Source: Variovorax davisae
GTDB taxonomy: Bacteria; Pseudomonadota; Gammaproteobacteria; Burkholderiales; Burkholderiaceae_C
Length of the DNA: 64,000 nt
NCBI RefSeq assembly: GCF_030316845.1
Contig: NZ_JASZYS010000021.1
Coordinates: 54,936 to 118,935, forward strand
Direction of reading: 5' to 3'
Part shown: one piece after another, positions 54,737 to 62,559 of the stretch
How positions within the stretch are numbered: the first letter of the stretch is position 1
How the letters are laid out: each line of letters begins with the position of its first letter
Position numbers and translations under genes: made by a program
Notes under the pieces: generated by a model
What the model saw: the letters and a program-made list of their open reading frames with translations, nothing else
The model's database searches: none
What the model was told of the DNA's origin: nothing

Positions 54737-54808
54737 TGGGCGCAGCCATGCCCGCGCCATGCCGCTTGCCGGTTTCGGCACCCCGTCCTCACCACCTGAA
54801 AGAAGCCC

Positions 54809-55498
54809 ATGTCCTCCCTTCTCCCTGACATCATTCGCGACTTCGAACGCGTGCCGGCCCCGGTCGTGGCGCAGGCCGCCGAGCTGCAGCCGGCCATCCT
54901 GGCCGACGTGGCCGGCCGCCGCGGCGCCCTCGACGGCCGCATCAAGGCGCTCAGGCCGCGCATGAAGCTCGCCGGCACGGCCCTGACCGTCGAAGTGCGT
55001 CCGGGCGACAACCTGATGATCCACGCCGCCATCGCGATGGCGAAGCCAGGCGACGTGCTGGTGATCGACGGCAAGGGCGACCTGAGTTCCGCCCTGATGG
55101 GCACGATCATGATGACGGCCTGCAAGCAGCTGGGCATTGCCGGCGTGGTCATCGATGGCGCCTGCCGCGACAGTCTCGAGATCGACGAGATGGACTATCC
55201 GGTGTTCTCGGCCGGCACCAACCCGAACGGCCCGACCAAGAACATCGGCGGGCGCATCGGCCACCCGGTGTCGGTCGGCGGCGTCACGGTGCGTGCCGGC
55301 GACTTCGTGATCGGCGACGGCGACGGCGTCGTGGTCGTCGAGCGCGAGAAGATCGAAGCGCTGCTGCCGCTGGCGGCCAAGAAGGTCAAGGACGAGGCGG
55401 CGCGCATCGCCGCCATCAAGACCGGCGACACCGCCGCCAAGTGGCTCGATGCCGCGCTGCGCACGGCCGGCGTGCTGAAGGAAGGGGAGACGCTGTGA
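54809..55498 (+). CDS. RraA-like protein, probable HMG/CHA aldolase
   Basis: A 229-residue member of the RraA fold. The catalytic Arg120-Asp121 pair is in GVVIDGACRDSLEI, next to the flexible GxxG loop; the fold also includes 4-hydroxy-4-methyl-2-oxoglutarate aldolases and oxaloacetate decarboxylases. Being in a catabolic operon with a dehydrogenase and lactonase, an aldolase or decarboxylase role is more likely than RNase E regulation. The stop overlaps the GTG of the dehydrogenase gene by 4 bp. Confidence 0.88.
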   Translation: MSSLLPDIIRDFERVPAPVVAQAAELQPAILADVAGRRGALDGRIKALRPRMKLAGTALTVEVRPGDNLMIHAAIAMAKPGDVLVIDGKGDLSSALMGTIMMTACKQLGIAGVVIDGACRDSLEIDEMDYPVFSAGTNPNGPTKNIGGRIGHPVSVGGVTVRAGDFVIGDGDGVVVVEREKIEALLPLAAKKVKDEAARIAAIKTGDTAAKWLDAALRTAGVLKEGETL

Positions 55499-56424
55499 GC
55501 ACCATCCTCGTCACCGGTGCCGACCTCGCACCGCAAGCGCTGGCACTGCTGAAGGATCACGACGTGGTCTTTGCCGGCAAGACGCCGACCGAAGACGACA
55601 TCGTCGCACTGAGCCGCCAGCACGACCCGGTCGCCATCATCGTGCGCTACAGCAAGGTCGGCGCCGCCGCGATGGACGCGGCGCCTGCGCTGCGGGTCAT
55701 TTCCAAGCACGGCAGCGGCACCGACACGATCGACAAGGTCGCGGCCAAGGCGCGGGGGATCGACGTCGTCGCTGCGGTGGGCGCGAACGCCGCGGCCGTG
55801 GCCGAACAGGCCCTGGCGCTGCTCCTGGCCTGTGCCAAATCCGTGGTGTCGCTCGATGCACGCATGCATGAAGGCCATTGGGACAAGGCGACGCACAAGA
55901 GCGTCGAGCTGGCCGGCCGGACGGTGGGCTTGATCGGCCTCGGCGCCATCGGCCTGCGCTTCGCCCGGATGGCCGATGCGCTGGACATGCGCGTCATCGG
56001 CTTCGACCCCTACGCGAAGAACCTGCCTGCGTACGTTGCCGCCGTGGACCTGGAAACGATCTGGCGCGATTCGGATGCCATCTCGCTGCACTGCCCGTTG
56101 ACCGATGACAACCGCGGGCTGCTGAACGCCGACACCTTGGCGAAGTGCAAGCGTGGCGTGATCGTCGTCAACACGGCGCGCGGTGGCCTCATCGACGAGC
56201 ACGCGCTGTTGGCCGCTGTTCGATCGGGCCAGGTGATGAGCGCCGGCCTCGACAGCTTCGCCGTCGAGCCGATGACGGCCGGCCACCCGTTCCAGGGCGA
56301 GAGCGGCCTGGTGCTGAGTCCGCACATCGGCGGAGTCACCGGCGACGCCTACGTGAACATGGGCGTCGCTGCGGCCCGCAATGCGCTCGAAGTGCTCGGC
56401 CGGCAGGCCACCGCCGCAGCCTGA
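55495..56424 (+). CDS. D-isomer-specific 2-hydroxyacid dehydrogenase
   Basis: A 309-residue NAD(P)-dependent dehydrogenase: ISKHGSGTDTID (68-80), NAD motif GLIGLGAIG (145-153), catalytic Arg229 (NTARGG), Glu258 (SFAVEP) and His277 (SPHIGG). The start is a GTG overlapping the rraA-like stop. It oxidises a hydroxy acid made or used by the aldolase; the exact compound is not identifiable. Confidence 0.92.
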   Translation: MSTILVTGADLAPQALALLKDHDVVFAGKTPTEDDIVALSRQHDPVAIIVRYSKVGAAAMDAAPALRVISKHGSGTDTIDKVAAKARGIDVVAAVGANAAAVAEQALALLLACAKSVVSLDARMHEGHWDKATHKSVELAGRTVGLIGLGAIGLRFARMADALDMRVIGFDPYAKNLPAYVAAVDLETIWRDSDAISLHCPLTDDNRGLLNADTLAKCKRGVIVVNTARGGLIDEHALLAAVRSGQVMSAGLDSFAVEPMTAGHPFQGESGLVLSPHIGGVTGDAYVNMGVAAARNALEVLGRQATAAA

Positions 56425-56455
56425 AGTCCGCGGACCCGAACGACAGGAGACACCC

Positions 56456-56986
56456 ATGACCCCGAAGACCTTTCGCCCCGGCCTGTCCTGGAGAGTCGCG
56501 TTCGGAGCGCTCGCCGTGCTCGCCGCCACGACGCCCCTCGGCACCAACGCACAAGCCGCTTACCCGAACAAGCCGATCAGGATCATCGTTCCGTACCCGC
56601 CCGGCGGCGCAGTGGACGTGGTCACGCGCAAGATGGCACAGAAGCTCACCGAACAGATGGGCCAGAGCGACCTGCTGGCCGTCAGCGGCGACAAGCGACT
56701 GGTCGCGCTGCCGGCCGTACCCACCTTCGCCGAAGCCGGCGTGAAGGATTTCAGCGTCGTCAACTGGACCGGCCTCTGGGCCCCGAAGGGCACACCTGCG
56801 CCGGTGCTCGCGCGGCTCCAGCAGGAGATCGCGACGGCCATGGCCACGCCGGACATGAAGGCGTTTGCGGAAGGGTTGGGCGCGCAGCCGCGCATGGCGG
56901 ACGCCGCAGCCTTCGCGAAGATGCTGACCGACAGCAACGTCTTGTGGGGCAAGATCGCCGCCAACGCCTCGTTCGACAAGCAGTAA
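56456..56986 (+). pseudogene. Bug-type solute receptor with a large in-frame internal deletion
   Basis: The first 70 residues are a good Bug N-terminus (signal peptide ending NAQA, YPNKPIRIIVPYPPGGAVDVVTRKMAQKLTEQMGQ) and the last 100 a good Bug C-terminus (LLAVSGDKRLVALPAVPTFAEAGVKDFSVVNWTGLWAPKGTPAPV). About 150 residues that normally lie between them, including most of domain 2 and the second ligand loop, are missing. The frame stays open, so a 176-residue protein could be made, but it should not bind a ligand. The junction is near 56663-56669. Confidence 0.8.
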
Positions 56987-57002
56987 CCCGCCGGAGCTCG
57001 CC

Positions 57003-57929
57003 TTGTTCCTTCTTCAGCCGCCGCAGGTCCGGGATCTGGAACCGTTCACCCGCATGCCGGACGCGCTGCGCCGGCGCGAGTCCTCCGTGTGGGCCGATGC
57101 CAACCGCGGCGGCCAGCCGACCGATTCGTTCCTCGAAGGCCCGGTGTTCGACGACCTGGGCAACCTCTACGTGGCCGACATCCCGTTCGGGCGCATTTTT
57201 CGCATCGACCCCGCGGGCCTCTGGTCGCAGGTGGCGGAATACGACGGCGAGCCCAACGGCATGAAGTTTCTCGATGCGCGCACGCTGCTGGTGACCGACT
57301 ACAAGAACGGTCTCATGCGCATCGACGTGGCGACCGGCGCGGTCACGCCCCACCTGCAGCGCCGCAACAGCGAACGCTTCAAGGGTGTCAATGACCTGGT
57401 CATCGACGCGAAGGGCAGCATCTACTTCACCGACCAGGGACAGACCGGCCTGCACGACTCCACCGGACGGCTGTACCGGCTGCGTCCCGACGGGCAGCTC
57501 GATCTGCTGCTGTCGAACGTGCCCAGCCCCAACGGCGTGGCGCTGTCGCCCGACGGCAAGGTGCTGTACCTGGCGGTGACGCGCGGCAACTGCGTCTGGC
57601 GCGTTCCCCTTCTCCCCGACGGCAGCGTGGCCAAGGTCAGCCAGTTCTTCACCTCCTACGGGCCCAGCGGTCCGGATGGCCTGGCCGTGAATGCGGAGGG
57701 CCGCGTGCTGGTGGCCAATCCGGGATTGGGCTGGGTGTGGGTGCTGAACGCGCGTGCCGAACCGGTGATCGTGCTGCGCGGGCCTGCGGGCGCGTCGCTC
57801 ACCAACATCGCCTTCGGGGGCGCGGATCGATCGGTCTTGTTCGTCACGGATTCGACCCATGGAAGCATCATGAGCGCGAGTCTCGATGTTCCGGGAGCAC
57901 CGCTGTATCTGGGGACACTGCTTCAGTAG
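57003..57929 (+). CDS. SMP-30/gluconolactonase family lactonase
   Basis: A 308-residue beta-propeller hydrolase of the SMP-30 family. Metal residues Glu45 (FLEGPVF), Asn177 (SPNGVAL) and Asp225 (GPDGLAV) are present, as is Asn130 (GVNDLV). It starts with TTG at 57003, 6 bp after GGAG; no better start exists. It would open a sugar or hydroxy-acid lactone, in keeping with the aldolase and dehydrogenase before it. Last gene of the operon; converges with the TolC gene after 119 bp. Confidence 0.9.
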   Translation: MFLLQPPQVRDLEPFTRMPDALRRRESSVWADANRGGQPTDSFLEGPVFDDLGNLYVADIPFGRIFRIDPAGLWSQVAEYDGEPNGMKFLDARTLLVTDYKNGLMRIDVATGAVTPHLQRRNSERFKGVNDLVIDAKGSIYFTDQGQTGLHDSTGRLYRLRPDGQLDLLLSNVPSPNGVALSPDGKVLYLAVTRGNCVWRVPLLPDGSVAKVSQFFTSYGPSGPDGLAVNAEGRVLVANPGLGWVWVLNARAEPVIVLRGPAGASLTNIAFGGADRSVLFVTDSTHGSIMSASLDVPGAPLYLGTLLQ

Positions 57930-58048
57930 CACAGAAATCCTGCTCCTCCTTGGTGGCCTTCCATGCGGGCCATGGCTGGCTCAGGTCGGGTATCCGCACT
58001 GCTTGTCGGCCTTGTCCCCGCCACGCTCGGTCGAAGCGGGCCGCCCAT

Positions 58049-59383
58049 TCAGCGAACACCGGAATCGAACCAGCGGTCCCACCAGGCAACATCGTCTTCG
58101 GTCAGATTGCCGCTGCGAATGCGCAGCGCCACCACGTCGCGCACGTAGCCGTAGCGCGCCTTCGCTGCGTCGGCGCGCGACTTGAAGAGCCTGCGGCGCG
58201 CATCGAGCACGTCGGTGATACGGCTCACCCCGAGGTCCAGGCCGACTTCTTGCGCCTTCACTGTCTGTTCGAACGCGCGAATTTCTGCCGTCGTCGAGTC
58301 AATGCGGGCATGGTTGGCCCGGGCACTCAGCCAGTGCGTGACGATTTCCCGCTCGACCTCGCGCCTGGCCGCCTCCAGTTCCTGTTCGGCCGCCCCTTGG
58401 CGCGCGACCGCTTCTCGCGTCGAGGCGTCGACCCTTCCACCCTCGTAGATGGGCACGCGCAGTTCGACCCCCACGGTCGCCACGTCATAGGGGGGCTGGC
58501 GCCGGTTGTCATAGCCTTGATCGGAATGGATGTACGACATCGTCGCAGCCAGTTGCGGCAGATGCTCGGCGCGGCTGGATTCATAGGCACGTCGAGCCGC
58601 TTCCACCGATTCCGCAAGGGCCAGCAAGCGCGGGTAGCTGCGCAGTGCATCGTCGATCCACTCCTGCTGCGTTCCAGGCACCGCATCGAAGCGGGTTCGG
58701 CTCAACGAAGACACCTGTGTCACGGCAATGCCGCACAGCTCCGTCAGCCGCGCAAGGGCCACGGCCTGGTCGTTCCGTGCGTCGATCGTGCGGGTGACAA
58801 GGCTCTGGGCGTAGGCCTCGGCCTCGGCCAGGTCGGTGACCTTGGCCATCTGCCGTTCGCGCATCGCGCGCAGGCGATCGACCTGGCGGGTTGCCGCTTG
58901 CGACTCCGCGGACAGCCATTCGATTTCGTCTTGCGCCGTCAGCGCTTCCAGATAGCGGTCGAGCACCTCGTCGAACAATGCCAGGCGGGTCAGTGCCAGC
59001 TCTTGATCGCGCTGCAAGACTGTCGCCTGCGTCGATTCCCATCGGCTTCGCGAGGCCTGGTCGTAGAGGCTCTGCCGCAGGATCAGGCTGTTGCGCCTTC
59101 CGGTATACGACTGGTTGCCGATCGCCGTGGCGTCCTTGTATTGGTTTCGTGACAGCGCACCCTGCGCCAGCACCTGAGGCAACAACCGGCTGCGCGCGCC
59201 GTCCGACTCGGCACGGGCGCGGTCCACGTCGTACTCGCGCGACCTCAGCAGGGGATTGCCCTTGAGCGCAGCCCGGTAGAGTTCGGCAAGCCCCTGTGCA
59301 CTCGAGGCCACGGGCAGTGCGGACAACACGAAGATCGTGAGCAGAGGGACCAGAGAAGATGTGCAGCGAGCGAGGAGCATCAC
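58049..59383 (-). CDS. TolC-family outer membrane channel of a type I secretion system
   Basis: A 444-residue outer-membrane efflux protein with signal peptide and the tandem OEP pattern (AELYRAALKGNPLLRSREYDVDRARAESDGARSRLLPQV, LRVPIYEGGRVDASTREAVARQ). It forms the exit duct for the ABC/HlyD pair encoded directly upstream. It is the last gene of the secretion operon, 13 bp after the HlyD gene. Confidence 0.92.
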   Translation of the reverse strand: MMLLARCTSSLVPLLTIFVLSALPVASSAQGLAELYRAALKGNPLLRSREYDVDRARAESDGARSRLLPQVLAQGALSRNQYKDATAIGNQSYTGRRNSLILRQSLYDQASRSRWESTQATVLQRDQELALTRLALFDEVLDRYLEALTAQDEIEWLSAESQAATRQVDRLRAMRERQMAKVTDLAEAEAYAQSLVTRTIDARNDQAVALARLTELCGIAVTQVSSLSRTRFDAVPGTQQEWIDDALRSYPRLLALAESVEAARRAYESSRAEHLPQLAATMSYIHSDQGYDNRRQPPYDVATVGVELRVPIYEGGRVDASTREAVARQGAAEQELEAARREVEREIVTHWLSARANHARIDSTTAEIRAFEQTVKAQEVGLDLGVSRITDVLDARRRLFKSRADAAKARYGYVRDVVALRIRSGNLTEDDVAWWDRWFDSGVR

Positions 59384-59396
59384 GACAGCGCCTTGC

Positions 59397-60752
59397 TCAA
59401 TCTTGTCTGAACGAGCGAGCCACGGTATCGGTCAGCGGCGCGATCAGGTAGTTCAGGAAAGTACGTTCCCCCGTGTAGATCAGGATTTCGGCGGGCATGC
59501 CCGGCACCAGTTCGAACCTGGACTGCGCCAGTGCCTGCAGGCTTTCGGGGGCGATTTCAACGCGCGCGAGGTAGTAGGGGACCTTTCGGCCTTCGGTGTC
59601 ATCGAACAGCCGGTCGCCCGACACGGAGATCAGGCGCCCGTCGATGCGGGGAAGATCGCGCTGCTTGAATGCGGGAAAACGCACCTCGGCCAGTTGATCG
59701 ATCCTCACCTGGTCGATGTCCTGCGGCGAGAGTTGCGCCTCGACGACCAGCTTTGCGTTCTGCGGCACGATGTCCAGGATGCGCTCGCCGGGCCTGATCA
59801 CCGCCCCCAGCGTATGGACGGTCATGCCGAGCACCATGCCGGCCTCGGGTGCGCGCACCACGGTTCGGCTCACCATGTCATCCAGTGCGCGCACTTTCTC
59901 CCGAATGGTCGAGAGTTCGCTCTGCACCTCGGCGAGTTCCTTCGCGACCTCGCGCTGCAACTCCTTGCCGAGCTGGAGGATCTTCACCTGAATCTCGCTC
60001 ACCTGGAATTCGGTGGCCGCCAGGTCAGCCACCAGCGAGCCCTGCTCGCCCTGGGTCTGCGCAACGTTGCGCTCCATCTCGCGCACCCGCTGACGTTCGG
60101 CGTAGCCCTGCTTCACCAGCGCCTCGAAATCGACCCGTTCGCTTTCGTAGGAAGCAACCAGGCTGTCGCGGCTTTTCTTTTGCGCCGCGAGCCCCGAGGC
60201 CTTGGCGCGCAGTTGCTGGATCTGTCGTTGGTAAAGGGTGACCTCACCCTCGTGTGACTGCTTGCGAACCAGGAACGTCTGCAACTGCACCTGCATGGCG
60301 TCGTCGGCGCGCGGGTCTCTGCGAGCGTCGGCCAGGTCCTTCGGAAAGGCCACCTGGGAGTGGCTGTCCCTTTGCGCCACCAGCCGGGCCTCGCGCGCGA
60401 GCAGCGCGAACAACTGCCCGCGCAATCCCTCGACCTCGGCCTTGGGCTGTGTGTCTTCCAGCGTCACCAGCACCTCACCCGCCGAAACAAGCTGGCCGTC
60501 GCGCACCTTGATCTCCCGTACGATGCCGCCTTCGAGGTGCTGCACCGTCTTGCGGTACATCTCGACCGAGATCACGCCCGTGCCGATGGCCGCGCTGCTC
60601 AAGGGCGCGAGGGCTGCCCACAGGCCGAGGCATCCGAAGATGGCCGCGACCACAGCGAAGCCCACGCGACGCAGGCGCCGCTCGGCCGCCACGTCAGCGG
60701 ACTCTGCGGACTCGCGCGGACTAGTCATTGGCAGCGCCTGCGATGCTGACAT
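59397..60752 (-). CDS. HlyD-family membrane fusion protein
   Basis: A 451-residue periplasmic adaptor: one N-terminal membrane span (VGFAVVAAIFGCLGLWAALAPLSSAAIGTGVI), lipoyl-like half ending GGIVREIKVRDGQLVSAGEVLVTLED, long coiled coils (about 100-290) and a beta-barrel closing with EVRFPAFKQRDLPRIDGRLISVSGD. The start may alternatively be the Met at 60728, which gives an 8 bp overlap with the ABC gene in place of 32 bp. It bridges the inner-membrane ABC protein and the TolC channel. Confidence 0.92.
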   Translation of the reverse strand: MSASQALPMTSPRESAESADVAAERRLRRVGFAVVAAIFGCLGLWAALAPLSSAAIGTGVISVEMYRKTVQHLEGGIVREIKVRDGQLVSAGEVLVTLEDTQPKAEVEGLRGQLFALLAREARLVAQRDSHSQVAFPKDLADARRDPRADDAMQVQLQTFLVRKQSHEGEVTLYQRQIQQLRAKASGLAAQKKSRDSLVASYESERVDFEALVKQGYAERQRVREMERNVAQTQGEQGSLVADLAATEFQVSEIQVKILQLGKELQREVAKELAEVQSELSTIREKVRALDDMVSRTVVRAPEAGMVLGMTVHTLGAVIRPGERILDIVPQNAKLVVEAQLSPQDIDQVRIDQLAEVRFPAFKQRDLPRIDGRLISVSGDRLFDDTEGRKVPYYLARVEIAPESLQALAQSRFELVPGMPAEILIYTGERTFLNYLIAPLTDTVARSFRQD

Positions 60753-62496
60753 GGACGTCCGCGGCCCTGTGGACCGATGCCGGCTCCGCGACTCGCGCTG
60801 CGGCCTGCTGAAGTTTCGACGTGACTTGATCGCGCGGGCCGTACAGCGCCAGCTTGCCTGCCACCAACAGGAGGATTCGGTCGACCTGGCTCAGCACATG
60901 GGTCAGATGCGTCACGATCACGACCGTGCTGCGCATGCGACGCAGCTCCAGCAATGCGCGGTGCAGCGCCGTGTGGCCCGCTTCGTCGAGATTCGAATTG
61001 GGCTCGTCCAGGATAACGATCTTCGGCGCCTTGTACACGGCTCGCGCCAGCGCGACCCGTTGCCGCTGTCCGGCCGACAGCACGAAGCCGCTGTCGAGCC
61101 GGGTCTCGTAGCCATCGGCGAAGCCGAGAATCATGGCGTGCACACCTGCAAGCTCCGCGGCCGCCACCACGGCGTCCGGGTCCACGTCGCCGAAACGGGC
61201 GATGTTCTCGGCCACGGTGCCGTCGAGCAACTCGACATCCTGGGGCAGGTAGCCGATATGGCGTCCGATCGATTCGCGCCTGTAGTGGTCGAGCTCTGCG
61301 CCATCGAGCCGCAGTTCACCGGACTTCGGCTTGTGCAAGCCGAGCAGCGCGCGCAGCAGGGTCGACTTGCCTGCGCCGCTGGCGCCCAGGACGCCCACCT
61401 GGATGCCGGCGTCGATCACGAGGCTCAGTCCGTCGATCAACGGCGCTCGGGCGCCTGGCGGCTGGATGACGAGCTTGTCGATCCGGTACTCGCCGCGTGG
61501 CTCGGGCAGTGGCATCGGCGCAGGTCGATCGGGCGTCACCGGAAGCAACGCCGAAAGCCGGCCATAGGCCGCGCGTGCGCTGACCACGCCGCGCCAGTTG
61601 CCGATCAGCGCGTCGATCGGGGCCAGCGCGCGCCCCAACAGGATCGAACCGGCAATGACCGCGCCCGCACTGATGTCGCGACGCAGGGCCAGGTAGGCGC
61701 CCAGACCGAGGATCAACGTCTGGACGGTCAGGCGGAAGGTCTTGGACAGCGCCGAGATGAGACCGGCGCGACGGCTGGCCTGGCTGTGGGAGCGCAGGGC
61801 AGCGTCATGCGCTTCGGACCACCGCTCGCGCAGGCGCGGCAACATGCCCATCGATTCGATCACCTCGATATTGCGCAGATGCGCCGCTGTGTTCAGGCTC
61901 GCCTTGGTCTCGTGCTTGTTGGCGTCTTGCAGCAAGTCGCGGGTCGCGACCTCATTCCAGACCGCGAGCACCATCAGCACCAGCGCCGCGAGGATGGCCG
62001 CGACACCGAACCACGGGTGGACCATGAACATGGCTGCGACATAGATGGGCAGCCACGGCGCGTCGAGGATCGCGAACAGGCCCTGCCCGGTGAGAAACTG
62101 ACGCAGCCGGTCCAGGTCGGTCAGGGGCTGGGCGTCGGCCTGCCGCCCGCCGCTGGTCAGCGTGCGCGCGAAGATCGCGTCGTGGACCTTCGGGCCCAGC
62201 AGGGCGTCGAGGCGCATGCTGGAAACGACCAGGATCTGCGCGCGCAGCCACTCCAGTCCACCCAGCACGATGAACAGAAACACCACGATCAACGTCAGCA
62301 TGAGCAGCGTCGACTCGCTGCCGCTCGTCAGCACCCGGTCGTAGACCTGCAGCATGTAGATCGCAGGCAGCAGCATCAGCAGGTTGACGAACAGGCTGAA
62401 GAACGCAGCGGACATGAACGAGGCGCGGCAGGCGTTCAGGGCCGATTTCAAGGCCGTGCCGCTGCCTGCATCGCTCGTCTTTTCTTTCGCGTTCAT
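60721..62496 (-). CDS. Type I secretion ABC transporter (PrtD-like)
   Basis: A 591-residue permease-ATPase fusion: about six membrane spans in the first 300 residues, Walker A GASGAGKST (371-379), signature LSAGQRQR (473-480), Walker B IVILDEP (493-499). No C39 peptidase or degenerate C39-like domain is present, placing it with PrtD/AprD exporters of proteins with uncleaved C-terminal signals. It starts 64 bp after the large substrate gene. Confidence 0.93.
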   Translation of the reverse strand: MNAKEKTSDAGSGTALKSALNACRASFMSAAFFSLFVNLLMLLPAIYMLQVYDRVLTSGSESTLLMLTLIVVFLFIVLGGLEWLRAQILVVSSMRLDALLGPKVHDAIFARTLTSGGRQADAQPLTDLDRLRQFLTGQGLFAILDAPWLPIYVAAMFMVHPWFGVAAILAALVLMVLAVWNEVATRDLLQDANKHETKASLNTAAHLRNIEVIESMGMLPRLRERWSEAHDAALRSHSQASRRAGLISALSKTFRLTVQTLILGLGAYLALRRDISAGAVIAGSILLGRALAPIDALIGNWRGVVSARAAYGRLSALLPVTPDRPAPMPLPEPRGEYRIDKLVIQPPGARAPLIDGLSLVIDAGIQVGVLGASGAGKSTLLRALLGLHKPKSGELRLDGAELDHYRRESIGRHIGYLPQDVELLDGTVAENIARFGDVDPDAVVAAAELAGVHAMILGFADGYETRLDSGFVLSAGQRQRVALARAVYKAPKIVILDEPNSNLDEAGHTALHRALLELRRMRSTVVIVTHLTHVLSQVDRILLLVAGKLALYGPRDQVTSKLQQAAARVAEPASVHRAADVHVSIAGAAND

Positions 62497-62559
62497 CGCG
62501 CCCTTGTTTCCGTTTCGCTCGCCCGGATTGCGCCAACACCCGGCCGCCGCCGAGAGGCG

